NCBI RefSeq assembly: GCF_000949385.2
Contig: NZ_JYKO02000001.1
Location: forward strand, 5,602,678-5,666,677
Source: Pseudomonas sp. LFM046
Lineage (GTDB): Bacteria > Pseudomonadota > Gammaproteobacteria > Pseudomonadales > Pseudomonadaceae
Direction: 5' to 3'
Length of the DNA: 64,000 nucleotides
Part shown: positions 44,671 through 53,869 of the stretch, in pieces
Layout: each line of letters starts with the position of its first letter
How positions within the stretch are numbered: position 1 is the first letter of the stretch
The notes under the pieces: model-generated
The model's database searches: none
What the model saw: the letters and a program-made list of their open reading frames with translations, nothing else
Told to the model about the DNA's origin: nothing
Program-made: the position numbers and the translations under genes

Positions 44671-44699
44671 TCGGTACAGCCCGGCCGGCCTGCTAGAAT
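44671..44699 (+). promoter_or_regulatory. Candidate promoter of rep, extended -10
   Basis: TAGAAT at 44694-44699 is preceded by TG at 44691-44692 (extended -10), with TCGGTA 17 bases upstream of the -10 box as a weak -35. It lies 30 bases before the rep start. Confidence 0.45.
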
Positions 44700-44729
44700 G
44701 CGCGGCCATTCGCCTCTATCCAACCCAGC

Positions 44730-46742
44730 ATGTCCCGACTCAATCCCCGGCAACAGGAAGCCGTGAACTACGTCGGTGGTCCCCTATTGGTGCTCGCCGG
44801 CGCAGGCTCCGGCAAGACCAGCGTGATCACCCGCAAGATCGCCTACCTGGTGCAACAGTGCGGGATCCGCGCGCAGCACATCGTCGCGGTGACCTTCACC
44901 AACAAGGCGGCGCGCGAAATGAAGGAGCGCGTCAGCTCGCTCCTGCGCGGCGGCGAGGGCAAGGGCCTGACGGTGTCCACCTTCCACAACCTCGGCCTGA
45001 ACATCATCCGCAAGGAGCACTCGCGCCTGGGCTACAAGCCGGGGTTCTCGATCTTCGACGAGTCGGACATCAAGGCGCTGCTCACCGACATCATGCAGAA
45101 GGAATATGCCGGGGATGATGGCGTCGACGAGATCAAGGGCTACATCGGCAACTGGAAGAACGACCTGATCCTGCCGGAAGAAGCGCTGGCCAAGGCGCGC
45201 AATCCGAAGGAGCAGACCGCCGCCGTGGTCTACATGCACTACCAGCGCACGCTCAAGGCGTACAACGCGGTGGACTTCGATGACCTGATCCTGCTGCCGG
45301 TGAAGCTGTTCCAGGACAACCCGGACATCCTGGAAAAGTGGCAGCACCGCGTGCGCTACATGCTGGTGGACGAATACCAGGACACCAACGCCAGCCAGTA
45401 CCTGCTGGTGAAGCTGCTGGTGCAGCACCGCGCCCAGTTCACCGTGGTGGGCGACGATGACCAGTCGATCTACGCCTGGCGCGGCGCCCGGCCGGAAAAC
45501 CTGATGCAGCTCAAGGAGGACTTCCCCTCCCTGAAGGTGGTGATGCTGGAGCAGAACTACCGCTCCACCAGCCGCATCCTCAAGTGCGCCAACATCCTCA
45601 TCGCCAACAACCCCCACGTGTTCGAGAAGCAGCTGTGGAGCGAGATGGGCGTGGGCGATCCGATCCGGGTGATCCGCTGCCGCAACGAGGATGCCGAGGC
45701 CGAGCGCATCGCCATGGAAATCCTCACCCTGCACCTGCGCACCCAGCGGCCGTACAGCGAGTTCGCCATCCTCTACCGGGGCAACCACCAGGCCAAGCTG
45801 ATGGAGCTGAAGCTGCAGCACCATCAGATCCCCTACCGGCTTTCCGGCGGCACCAGCTTCTTCGGCCGCCAGGAAGTGAAGGACCTGATGTCCTACTTCC
45901 GCCTGCTGGTGAATCCGGACGACGACAACGCCTTCCTCCGGGTCATCAACGTCCCGCGCCGGGAGATCGGCTCCACCACCCTGGAGAAGCTCGGCAACTA
46001 TGCCACCGAGCGTGGCATTTCGATGTATGCCGCCAGTGACGAGATGGGCCTGGCCGAGCACCTGGACAGCCGTTATTCCGATCGCTTGCAGCGCTTCAAG
46101 CGCTTCATGGACGGGGTGCGCCAGCAGTGCGCACAGACCGATCCCATCGCCGCCCTGCGCAGCATGGTGATGGACATCGACTACGAGAACTGGCTCCGCC
46201 AGAACGCCTCCAGCGACAAGGTCGCCGACTTCCGCATGGGCAACGTCTGGTTCCTCATCGACGCCCTGAAGAACACCCTGGAGCGCGATGAAGAAGGTGG
46301 CATGACCATCGAGGAAGCCATCGCCAAGCTGGTGCTGCGGGACATGCTGGAGCGCCAGCAGGAGGAAGAGGAAGGCGCCGACGGTGTGCAGATGATGACC
46401 CTGCACGCCTCCAAGGGCCTGGAATTCCCCTATGTGTTCATCATGGGCGTGGAGGAGGAAATCCTCCCCCACCGCTCCAGCATCGAAGCCGACACCATCG
46501 AAGAAGAACGCCGCCTGGCCTACGTGGGCATCACCCGCGCGCGGCAGAACCTGGCCATGACCTTCGCCGCCAAGCGCAAGCAGTACGGCGAAATCATCGA
46601 TTGCTCCCCCAGCCGCTTCCTCGAGGAACTGCCGCAGGAAGACCTGGAATGGGAAGGCATGGAAGACGCCCCCGTGGAAGTGAAGGCCGCGCGCGGCAAC
46701 ACGGCCCTGGCGGACATCCGTGCCATGCTGAAGAAGTCGTAA
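44730..46742 (+). CDS. rep: ATP-dependent DNA helicase Rep
   Basis: A 670-residue superfamily I helicase that moves 3' to 5' and helps replication forks pass obstacles. Helicase motifs: Q motif LNPRQQEAVNYVGG, motif I AGAGSGKTS (about 22-31), motif Ia VTFTNKAAREMKER, motif II LVDEYQDTN, motif III VVGDDDQSIYAWRGA, motif IV LEQNYRST, motif V MTLHASKGLEFPYVF and motif VI YVGITRARQNL. Length matches Rep (about 670) and not UvrD (about 720). Start MSRLNPRQQEAVNY is conserved. Forty-five bases separate it from xpt on the same strand. Confidence 0.95.
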   Translation: MSRLNPRQQEAVNYVGGPLLVLAGAGSGKTSVITRKIAYLVQQCGIRAQHIVAVTFTNKAAREMKERVSSLLRGGEGKGLTVSTFHNLGLNIIRKEHSRLGYKPGFSIFDESDIKALLTDIMQKEYAGDDGVDEIKGYIGNWKNDLILPEEALAKARNPKEQTAAVVYMHYQRTLKAYNAVDFDDLILLPVKLFQDNPDILEKWQHRVRYMLVDEYQDTNASQYLLVKLLVQHRAQFTVVGDDDQSIYAWRGARPENLMQLKEDFPSLKVVMLEQNYRSTSRILKCANILIANNPHVFEKQLWSEMGVGDPIRVIRCRNEDAEAERIAMEILTLHLRTQRPYSEFAILYRGNHQAKLMELKLQHHQIPYRLSGGTSFFGRQEVKDLMSYFRLLVNPDDDNAFLRVINVPRREIGSTTLEKLGNYATERGISMYAASDEMGLAEHLDSRYSDRLQRFKRFMDGVRQQCAQTDPIAALRSMVMDIDYENWLRQNASSDKVADFRMGNVWFLIDALKNTLERDEEGGMTIEEAIAKLVLRDMLERQQEEEEGADGVQMMTLHASKGLEFPYVFIMGVEEEILPHRSSIEADTIEEERRLAYVGITRARQNLAMTFAAKRKQYGEIIDCSPSRFLEELPQEDLEWEGMEDAPVEVKAARGNTALADIRAMLKKS

Positions 46743-47360
<618 letters not shown>

Positions 47361-47400
47361 GTTCGGACCGGTCGTTCCGTCGTTTGCGGATGGACCGGGT

Positions 47401-47545
47401 GATGGGTATCGCAAGGAAATGAATTCAATCGGGAGATGGCGCGCACCGCGCATGGCCAATGCCCCCGCGCCAATGTCATCGGTGCGCACAGCACACCCTA
47501 CGGTCCAGTTTCGTAGGATGGGTGGAGCGGAGCGATACCCATCGA
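47401..47545. repeat. Dispersed palindromic repeats, partly scrambled copy
   Basis: GATGGGTATCGCAAGG (47401-47416) is a right-arm piece, followed by GAATTCAATCGGGAG at 47421-47435, as after the copy at 42664. Then CGTAGGATGGGTGGAGC begins a left-arm copy (47512) running to ACCCAT at 47542. The parts are separated and not in the standard order, so the site looks rearranged. Confidence 0.75.
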
Positions 47546-47597
47546 TGGCGGTCGACCATGGCGCTCACTGCGACACCAGGTCGCAGCGAGCAAGCAT

Positions 47598-47628
47598 AAA
47601 AAAAGCCGCCCGAGGGCGGCTTTCTTGT
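47598..47628 (-). terminator. Terminator of the cytochrome c5 gene
   Basis: AAAGCCGCC (47602-47610) pairs with GGCGGCTTT (47615-47623) around CGAG. On the reverse strand TTTTTTTATGC follows. It lies 20 bases past the stop of the cytochrome gene. Confidence 0.9.
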
Positions 47629-47642
47629 CGATGGCGGCGTGA

Positions 47643-48065
47643 TTACAGGCCGGACATCTTCTTGATGGTGGCTTTCAGCTCATCATCGGTGCAGTCAGCG
47701 CAGGTGCCTTTCGGCGGCATGGCGTTGAGGCCGGAAATGGCCTTTTTCAGCAGACCGTCGACACCGCCATCACGGCCGGCGCGCTCTTTCCAGGCAGCGC
47801 TGTCGCCGATCTTCGGAGCGCCTAGCACTCCAGCGGTGTGGCAAGCGCCACAGTGTTTGGCAATGATGTCGTCCGGCGTGCGAGCACCGCCGCCAGCGGC
47901 AGCAGCGATGGCGCCGACACCTTTGCATTCCTGACCCTGTACACAGACCTCGCCTACCGGCTTGATGCGCTCGGCGATCGCGTCGTCGGTCGCGGCCTGG
48001 GCGCTAACAGCCCACAGAGCCAATACGGCAGCGTGAGCCGCCAGCATCTTCTTGATTAGGTTCAC
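47643..48065 (-). CDS. cycB: Cytochrome c5 family protein
   Basis: About 140 residues with GTG start at 48065. A signal peptide (VNLIKKMLAAHAAVLALWAV, cleavage near AQA) directs it to the periplasm. The haem c site is CGACH (about 72-76) in IIAKHCGACHTAG; the axial Met is in GLNAMPPKGTCADCTDDELK (about 116). An extra Cys pair near the N-terminus (EVCVQGQEC) and the C-terminal pair (TCADC) are cytochrome c5 disulfides. It may donate electrons to terminal oxidases. It is a single gene with its own terminator. Confidence 0.9.
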   Translation of the reverse strand: MNLIKKMLAAHAAVLALWAVSAQAATDDAIAERIKPVGEVCVQGQECKGVGAIAAAAGGGARTPDDIIAKHCGACHTAGVLGAPKIGDSAAWKERAGRDGGVDGLLKKAISGLNAMPPKGTCADCTDDELKATIKKMSGL

Positions 48066-48198
48066 CCTTACACCCTCATCGTGGCTAGTTTCGCCCGCGG
48101 CCACGGTTTCGCGAGCGGGGGCAAAGTATATACGGTTACTCCGTCGCGCTGAAACAACCCAACTTGCCGCAGGGATATGGGCGGGACGGGGTAGGAAT

Positions 48199-48747
48199 TC
48201 AGAAATTGGCCGGCGTGGTGGCGCTGATCAGGCGTGCCGGGGCATCGAACGGATTGCGGAAGCGGTGCGGCTTGCTGCTTTCGAAGTAGTAGCTGTCGCC
48301 TGGTTCGAGGATGTAGACCTCGCTGCCGATGGTCAGCTCCAGTCGGCCTTCCACCAGCATGCCGGCTTCTTCGCCGTCATGGGCGTACATCTCGTCACCG
48401 GTGTCGGAGCCCGGTGGATAAGTCTCGTCGAGGAAGGCCAGAGCGCGGCTGGGATGGGCCTTGCCCACCAGCTTCATGGTGATGGCGCCACTGCAGATAT
48501 CGGTGAGTTCGGAAGCCCGGTAGACCACCTGGACCTGGTTTTCCTGTTCCAGGTCGAGGGAGAAGAACTCCACGAGCGACATGGGGATACCCCCAAGCAC
48601 CTTCTTCAGCGAGCTGATGGAAGGGCTGACGCTGTTCTTCTCGATCATGGAAATCGTGCTGTTGGTGACACCCGCGCGCTTGGCGAGCTCACGCTGGGAC
48701 AGGCCTTTCAGCTTACGGATGGCTTGCAGTCGAACACCGACGTCCAA
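48199..48747 (-). CDS. pauR: XRE-cupin transcriptional regulator, PauR/PuuR-like
   Basis: A 182-residue regulator. The N-terminal HTH is MDVGVRLQAIRKLKGLSQRELAKRAGVTNSTISMIEKNSVSPSISS (1-46), and the C-terminal cupin has GTGDEMYAHDGEEAGMLVEG-like metal or ligand loops (about 115-170, HDGEEAGMLVEGRLEL, EPGDSYYFESSKPHRF). PauR (PA5301) of P. aeruginosa represses genes of the gamma-glutamyl polyamine pathway. The match is in position and domain plan. It sits next to dadX in the same direction. Its likely targets in this window are the polyamine genes at 52-58 kb and its own promoter. Confidence 0.88.
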   Translation of the reverse strand: MDVGVRLQAIRKLKGLSQRELAKRAGVTNSTISMIEKNSVSPSISSLKKVLGGIPMSLVEFFSLDLEQENQVQVVYRASELTDICSGAITMKLVGKAHPSRALAFLDETYPPGSDTGDEMYAHDGEEAGMLVEGRLELTIGSEVYILEPGDSYYFESSKPHRFRNPFDAPARLISATTPANF

Positions 48748-48899
48748 TGGCGGGATCCTCCTCGGGATCAGGGGTGGTCACGGTCGCCGTATCATGGCAA
48801 CAGCGTTCAGTATTTACAACACTTCGGCTGTCGATACCGCGCGAACTTTACCCTTCCCGGGAGAAAACCGGAAATCATTGGAAAACGTGCCTGAAACAT

Positions 48900-48933
48900 C
48901 GGCGAAATGATCATTTTCCTGATCATTTCGCCG
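48900..48933. promoter_or_regulatory. Perfect 14-bp palindrome between dadX and pauR
   Basis: CGGCGAAATGATCA (48900-48913) and TGATCATTTCGCCG (48920-48933) form a perfect inverted repeat with a six-base loop TTTTCC. It begins 12 bases past the dadX stop. The tail on the reverse strand (ATGTTTCAGGC) is only weakly T-rich, so it may be the dadX terminator or a binding site. Confidence 0.75.
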
Positions 48934-48945
48934 TGAAATTCGGGA

Positions 48946-50013
48946 TCAGCTGTAGACGAGCGGCACCCGGCGCAGGTTGCAGAATATCTGGTACGGAATG
49001 GTGCCCGCATGAGTGGCCACGTCGCTGGCCAGGACTTGATTGCCCCAGAGCTCCACTCGACTGCCCAGGCCCGCATTCGGCAGGTCGGTGAGGTCGACGG
49101 TGAGCATGTCCATGGAGACGCGGCCAATCAGCCGGCTCGGCTGGCCGTCGATGGTCACCGGAGTACCGGTGGGGGCATGGCGCGGGTAGCCGTCGGCATA
49201 ACCCATGGCCACCACGCCGACGCGGGTCGGGCGCTCGGTGACGAACTTCGCGCCGTAGCCAACCGGCTGGCCGGCGGGCAGTTCGCGCACGCTGATGATC
49301 TTCGATTCGAGGGTCATCACCGGCTTCAGGCGTTCGGCCAGGGGGTGGGCCACTTCGAAAGGCGTGGCGCCGTAGAGCATGATGCCCGGGCGTACCCAGT
49401 CGCTGGGCACCTGCGGCCAGCCCAGCACAGCCGGCGAATTGCGCAGGCTGACCTCGGCCTCGAGACCGGCGCGCGCCTGTTCGAATACCGCCACTTGCTC
49501 GGTGCTGCTGTCGCAGTCCAGCTCATCGGCACGGGCGAAGTGGCTCATCAACACGATCTTCTCCACCTTGTCGCTGGCCGAGAGGCGCTGCCAGGCGTCG
49601 CGGTACTCGGCCGGGTGCAGGCCGACGCGGTGCATGCCGGAGTCCAGCTTGAGCCAGACGGTCAACGGCTTGCGCACAGTGGCGCGCTCGATGGCCTCCA
49701 ACTGCCAGGTGGCGTGCACCACGGTCCAGAAGTCGTGTTCCTGGATCAGTTCCAGTTCTTCAGCTTCGAAAAAGCCCTCCAGCAACAGCACCGGCTTGCG
49801 GATGCCTGCCGCGCGCAGCTGCAGCGCTTCCTCGATGCAGGCCACGGCGAAGCCATTGGCCTCATCTTCCAGGGCCTGGGCGCAGCGCACCGCACCGTGT
49901 CCGTAGGCATCCGCCTTGACCACGGCCAAGGCCTTGGCGCCGCTGATTTCGCGGGCGAGGCGGTAGTTGTGGCGCAGGGCTTCGAGATCGATCAGGGCAC
50001 GGGCGGGACGCAT
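48946..50013 (-). CDS. dadX: Catabolic alanine racemase DadX
   Basis: A 355-residue PLP enzyme that interconverts L- and D-alanine, here for use as carbon source with DadA. Lys33 in [12 protein letters not shown] forms the PLP Schiff base. The catalytic Tyr is in [14 protein letters not shown]-adjacent loop region [28 protein letters not shown] (about 240-270), and the phosphate-binding pieces are in [22 protein letters not shown]. It lies 67 bases after ridA, but a strong terminator stands between them. In P. aeruginosa dadA-PA5303-dadX form one cluster. Confidence 0.95.
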   Translation of the reverse strand: MRPARALIDLEALRHNYRLAREISGAKALAVVKADAYGHGAVRCAQALEDEANGFAVACIEEALQLRAAGIRKPVLLLEGFFEAEELELIQEHDFWTVVHATWQLEAIERATVRKPLTVWLKLDSGMHRVGLHPAEYRDAWQRLSASDKVEKIVLMSHFARADELDCDSSTEQVAVFEQARAGLEAEVSLRNSPAVLGWPQVPSDWVRPGIMLYGATPFEVAHPLAERLKPVMTLESKIISVRELPAGQPVGYGAKFVTERPTRVGVVAMGYADGYPRHAPTGTPVTIDGQPSRLIGRVSMDMLTVDLTDLPNAGLGSRVELWGNQVLASDVATHAGTIPYQIFCNLRRVPLVYS

Positions 50014-50041
50014 GGCGAGGACTTCTTCTAATTGATCGGGT

Positions 50042-50068
50042 GGAAAAAACCCGGCACGAGGGCCGGGC
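50042..50068 (-). terminator. Terminator between ridA and dadX
   Basis: On the reverse strand CCCGGC (50067-50062) pairs with GCCGGG (50055-50050), followed by TTTTTTCC. It lies inside the dadA-ridA-dadX cluster, so dadX may be expressed at lower level or from its own promoter. Confidence 0.8.
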
Positions 50069-50080
50069 TGAGCAAGAAAC

Positions 50081-50434
50081 TTAGGGAAGCGCGGCGACCA
50101 CCGTCATCTCCACCAGGACGTCGGGCGAATACAGCTTCGCCTCGACACAGGCACGGGCCGGGGCGGCGCCCTTCGGTACCCAGGCGTCCCACACCGCGTT
50201 CATCGCGGCGTAGTCGGCCTCCATGTCCTTCAGGTAGATGGTCACCGACAGGATGCGGCTCTTGTCGGTGCCTGCCTCGGCCAGCATCGCGTCGATCGCG
50301 GCGAGGGTTTCACGGGTCTGCTGGCCGACGCCCGCACTGTGCTTTTCGTCCAACTGGCCGGCCAGGTAGACCGTGCCGTTGTGGATGACGATTTCGCTGT
50401 AGCGGGTTTCAGTGCGCAGGCGCTGGATTGACAT
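50081..50434 (-). CDS. RidA family enamine/imine deaminase
   Basis: A 117-residue protein (start [20 protein letters not shown]). It has the conserved Arg in [19 protein letters not shown] (about residue 97) and the [21 protein letters not shown] segment of the family. RidA proteins hydrolyse reactive 2-aminoacrylate and related imines. In this cluster it follows DadA, whose product is an imine, so it likely speeds release of ammonia from that imine. The start at 50434 overlaps the end of dadA by 26 bases. Confidence 0.93.
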   Translation of the reverse strand: MSIQRLRTETRYSEIVIHNGTVYLAGQLDEKHSAGVGQQTRETLAAIDAMLAEAGTDKSRILSVTIYLKDMEADYAAMNAVWDAWVPKGAAPARACVEAKLYSPDVLVEMTVVAALP

Positions 50435-51707
50435 TGTTCGGGCTCTCCTTGGAATTGCCATAACGGAAGATGTCCAGACCTTCGGCGCTGATCTGCGGAC
50501 GCTTGCGCGCCATCAGGTCGGCCAGCAGGCGGCCGGAGCCGCAGGCCATGGTCCAGCCAAGGGTACCGTGTCCGGTGTTGAGGAACAGGTTGCGGAACGG
50601 AGTGGCGCCCACGATCGGGGTGCCGTCCGGAGTCGCCGGACGCAGGCCGGTCCAGAACACGGCCTGGGACAGGTCGCCACCTTCCGGGTAGAGGTCGGCG
50701 GTGATCATTTCCAGGGTGTCGCGGCGCGCCGGGTTCAGGTCCAGGTTGAAGCCGGTGATCTCGGCCATGCCGCCCACGCGGATGCGCTTGTCGAAGCGGG
50801 TGATGGCGACCTTGTAGGTCTCGTCGAGAATCGTCGAGGTCGGAGCCATGTCCGGATTGGTGATCGGCACGGTCAGCGAATAGCCCTTGAGCGGATAGAC
50901 CGGCGCCTTGATGCCCAGCGGTTTGATCATCTGCGGGGTGTAGCTGCCGAGGGCGAGCACGTAGCGGTCTGCGGTTTCCAGCTTGCCGTTGATCCACACG
51001 CCGTTGATGCGGTCGCCGGCGAAGTCCAGACGCTCGATGTTCTGGCCAAAGCGGAATTCCACGCCCAGCTTCTCAGCCATCTCGGCGAGGCGGGTGGTGA
51101 ACAGCTGGCAGTCGCCGGTCTGGTCGTTGGGCAGGCGCAGGGCGCCAGCCAGCTTGTGCTTGACGCTGGCCAGGGCCGGTTCGACGCGGGCGATGCCGTC
51201 GCGGTCGAGCAGCTCGTACGGGACGCCGGAACGCTCGAGGACGGCGATGTCCTTGGCGGCGGCGTCTACCTGGGCCTGGGTGCGGAACAACTGGGTGGTG
51301 CCGAGGGCGCGGCCTTCATAGCTGATGCCGGTTTCAGCGCGGAGCTCGTCGAGGCAGTCGCGGCTGTACTCGGACAGACGCACCATGCGCTCCTTGTTCA
51401 CCGCATAGCGGGCGGCGGTGCAGTTGCGCAGCATCTGCGTCATCCACAGGTACTGGTCGATGTCGCTGGTGGTGCGGATGGCCAGCGGTGCGTGCTGCTG
51501 CAGCATCCATTTGACGGCCTTCAGCGGCACGCCGGGCGCCGCCCAGGGCGATGCATAACCGGGGGAAACCTGACCAGCGTTGGCAAAGCTGGTTTCCATG
51601 GCCACGGCGTTCTGGCGGTCGACCACGACCACCTCGAACCCCGCCTGGGCCAGGTAATAGGCGCTGGTCGTACCGATCACACCACTGCCAAGGACCATCA
51701 CTCGCAT
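50409..51707 (-). CDS. dadA: D-amino acid dehydrogenase small subunit
   Basis: A 432-residue membrane-associated FAD enzyme oxidising D-alanine and other D-amino acids. The dinucleotide-binding motif is [20 protein letters not shown] with VVVVDRQ after it. Other parts: [20 protein letters not shown] and the C-terminal [20 protein letters not shown]. The start at 51707 is the first ATG matching the family; 432 is the P. aeruginosa length. It is divergent from lrp (dadR), which activates it with L-alanine. Confidence 0.97.
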   Translation of the reverse strand: MRVMVLGSGVIGTTSAYYLAQAGFEVVVVDRQNAVAMETSFANAGQVSPGYASPWAAPGVPLKAVKWMLQQHAPLAIRTTSDIDQYLWMTQMLRNCTAARYAVNKERMVRLSEYSRDCLDELRAETGISYEGRALGTTQLFRTQAQVDAAAKDIAVLERSGVPYELLDRDGIARVEPALASVKHKLAGALRLPNDQTGDCQLFTTRLAEMAEKLGVEFRFGQNIERLDFAGDRINGVWINGKLETADRYVLALGSYTPQMIKPLGIKAPVYPLKGYSLTVPITNPDMAPTSTILDETYKVAITRFDKRIRVGGMAEITGFNLDLNPARRDTLEMITADLYPEGGDLSQAVFWTGLRPATPDGTPIVGATPFRNLFLNTGHGTLGWTMACGSGRLLADLMARKRPQISAEGLDIFRYGNSKESPNNVNPAPAH

Positions 51708-51769
51708 GTCTGTCTCCATTCGCAGCGGGGAATTCGCTGCGTTTGTTATTTTGAGCGTCAATGGCGCGC

Positions 51770-51818
51770 AGTATAGGAAGACAGCCCCAGTGATATTCAC
51801 TATATAGATAGCTATATT
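51770..51818 (-). promoter_or_regulatory. dadA promoter with AT-rich Lrp-like site
   Basis: TATACT on the reverse strand (51775-51770) is a good -10 box. The base pairs at the -35 position (51798-51793, GAATAT) are poor, which suggests an activator. Just upstream is an AT-rich partly palindromic stretch around 51800-51818 (CTATATAGATAGCTATATT), suitable for Lrp. Confidence 0.5.
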
Positions 51819-51865
51819 TGGCGATAAATCTCGGCTGAATGGGCTTCAACGGAGGGGCATCCACC

Positions 51866-52354
51866 ATGCGTACGCAGCATCAATCCCGTCGTGAATTAGA
51901 CAAGATAGACCGGAATATTTTACGAATCCTGCAGGAAGACGGCCGGATATCCTTTACCGAGCTGGGAGAGCGCGTAGGCCTGTCCACCACGCCCTGCACC
52001 GAGCGCGTCCGCCGCCTGGAGCGCGAGGGCATCATCCTCGGCTACAACGCCCGGCTGAATCCGCAGCACCTGAAGGCCAGCCTGCTGGTGTTCGTGGAAA
52101 TCAGCCTGGACTACAAGTCCGGCGACACCTTCGAGGATTTCCGCCGCGCCGTGCTCAAGCTGCCCCATGTACTGGAATGCCACCTGGTGTCGGGTGACTT
52201 CGACTACCTGGTGAAGGCGCGGATCAACGAGATGGCCTCCTACCGCAAGCTGCTTGGCGACATCCTGCTGAAGCTGCCCCACGTGCGCGAATCCAAGTCC
52301 TACATCGTCATGGAAGAGGTGAAGGAATCGCTGAATCTCCCGATTCCTGACTGA
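51866..52354 (+). CDS. lrp: Leucine-responsive regulator Lrp (DadR)
   Basis: A 162-residue Lrp/AsnC regulator. The HTH lies in LDKIDRNILRILQEDGRISF TELGERVGLSTTPCTERVRR (about 11-50). The C-terminal RAM domain has LVFVEISLDYKSGDTFEDFR, PHVLECHLVSGDFDYLVKAR and PHVRESKSYIVMEEVKES. The start at 51866 has GGAGGGGC about six bases upstream. In P. aeruginosa it activates the divergent dadAX genes in response to L-alanine. 159 bases separate the two starts. Confidence 0.95.
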   Translation: MRTQHQSRRELDKIDRNILRILQEDGRISFTELGERVGLSTTPCTERVRRLEREGIILGYNARLNPQHLKASLLVFVEISLDYKSGDTFEDFRRAVLKLPHVLECHLVSGDFDYLVKARINEMASYRKLLGDILLKLPHVRESKSYIVMEEVKESLNLPIPD

Positions 52355-52452
52355 TTTGTTACGCGCGTCCCGCCCCCCTTGGCAGGCCATGGGGTTCGTC
52401 TTATTCTGCCCGGGCGTTGAATTTTCCACACAATAAAATCAGGATTTCGCAC

Positions 52453-53775
52453 ATGAACGCCCGCGTTCGCATCCCGGTGCATACCGATCAGCACGCCCCC
52501 TCCTACTACGCGGCGACGGCCAACCGTCGCATCGACTACCCGCCCCTGGCGGGAGAGGAGCTGGCCGATGTGTGCATTGTCGGTGGCGGATTCTCCGGGC
52601 TGAACACGGCGATCGAACTGGCCCGGCGCGGCCGCAAGGTGGTGCTGCTGGAAGCCCGGAAGATCGGCTGGGGCGCCAGCGGGCGCAATGGCGGGCAGTT
52701 GATCCGTGGCGTCGGCCACGGCGTCGAGCAGTTCGAGCCGGTGATCGGCGCCGAAGGCGTGCGCGCCCTGAAGCTGATGGGCCTGGAAGCGGTGGAGATC
52801 GTCCGCCAGCGCGTCGAGGAATTCTCCATCGCCTGCGATCTGACCTGGGGCTACTGCGACCTGGCCAACCGCCCGCGCGACCTGGCCGGCTTCGCCGAAG
52901 ATATGGAAGAACTCAAAGGCCTCGGCTATCGCCACGAACTGCGCCTGGTACAGCCCCACGAGATGCGCACTGTGGTGGGCTCGGACCGTTATGTCGGCGG
53001 CCTGATCGACATGGGTTCCGGCCACCTGCATCCGCTCAATCTGGTGCTGGGTGAAGCCGCTGCAGCCGAGTCCCTCGGCGTTCGCCTGTTCGAAAACTCC
53101 GCAGTGACCCGCATCGACTACGGTCCCGAGGTGAAGGTGCACACCGCCCGTGGACACGTGCGGGCAAAGACCCTGGTGCTGGGCTGCAACGCCTACATGA
53201 ACAACCTGAACGCCACCCTCGGCGGCAAGGTGCTGCCCGCCGGCAGCTACGTGATCGCCACCGAGCCGCTGCCCGCCGACCTCGCCCACGAACTGCTACC
53301 GCAGAACATGGCGGTCTGTGACCAGCGCGTGGCCCTGGACTATTACCGGCTCTCCGCTGACAACCGCCTGCTGTTCGGCGGCGCCTGCCACTATTCCGGG
53401 CGCGACCCGGCGGATATCGGCGACTACATGCGGCCGAAGATGCTCAAGGTCTTCCCGCACCTGGCGAATGTCCGCATCGACTACCAGTGGGGCGGCATGA
53501 TCGGCATCGGCGCCAACCGCCTGCCGCAGATCGGCAAGCTGCCGGATCAACCCAATGTCTACTTCGCCCAGGCCTATTCCGGCCACGGGGTGAACGCCAC
53601 TCACCTGGCGGGCAAGCTGCTGGCCGAGGCCATCTGTGGTGAGCAGAGCACCGGCTTCGATGTCTTCTCCAAAGTGCCCCACATCACCTTCCCCGGCGGC
53701 CGCCACCTGCGCTCGCCGCTGCTGGCCCTGGGCATGCTGTGGTACCGGATGAAGGAAGCGGTGGGGATCGTCTGA
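52453..53775 (+). CDS. FAD-dependent oxidoreductase, gamma-glutamylputrescine oxidase-like (PauB type)
   Basis: A 440-residue DAO-family oxidoreductase. The FAD motif is VCIVGGGFSGLNTAIELARR (about 40-59), with LLEARKIGWGASGRNGGQLI after it. The C-terminal QAYSGHGVNATHLAGKLLAE closes the FAD site. It matches PA5309 (PauB4) by position. PauB enzymes oxidise gamma-glutamyl-putrescine or -cadaverine; homologous oxidoreductases can use other amines. It starts at 52453, with AGGA eight to eleven bases upstream. It lies between lrp and an MFS gene and near pauR. Confidence 0.88.
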   Translation: MNARVRIPVHTDQHAPSYYAATANRRIDYPPLAGEELADVCIVGGGFSGLNTAIELARRGRKVVLLEARKIGWGASGRNGGQLIRGVGHGVEQFEPVIGAEGVRALKLMGLEAVEIVRQRVEEFSIACDLTWGYCDLANRPRDLAGFAEDMEELKGLGYRHELRLVQPHEMRTVVGSDRYVGGLIDMGSGHLHPLNLVLGEAAAAESLGVRLFENSAVTRIDYGPEVKVHTARGHVRAKTLVLGCNAYMNNLNATLGGKVLPAGSYVIATEPLPADLAHELLPQNMAVCDQRVALDYYRLSADNRLLFGGACHYSGRDPADIGDYMRPKMLKVFPHLANVRIDYQWGGMIGIGANRLPQIGKLPDQPNVYFAQAYSGHGVNATHLAGKLLAEAICGEQSTGFDVFSKVPHITFPGGRHLRSPLLALGMLWYRMKEAVGIV

Positions 53776-53801
53776 TCCCCGCTAGGTTGGCCGTTCCGCT
53801 G

Positions 53802-53850
53802 CGATGGGTTTCGCTTCGCTCGCGGAACGCCGCCCGACCCATCCTACGAA
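53802..53850. repeat. Dispersed palindromic repeat, degenerate left arm
   Basis: CGATGGGTTTCGCTTCGCTCGCGGAACGCC is followed by CGACCCATCCTACG (53835-53848). Right arm complete; left arm lacks the outer CGTAG. Between the convergent PauB-like and MFS genes. Confidence 0.75.
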
Positions 53851-53869
53851 GAGCCGGTGAACGGTGTGC

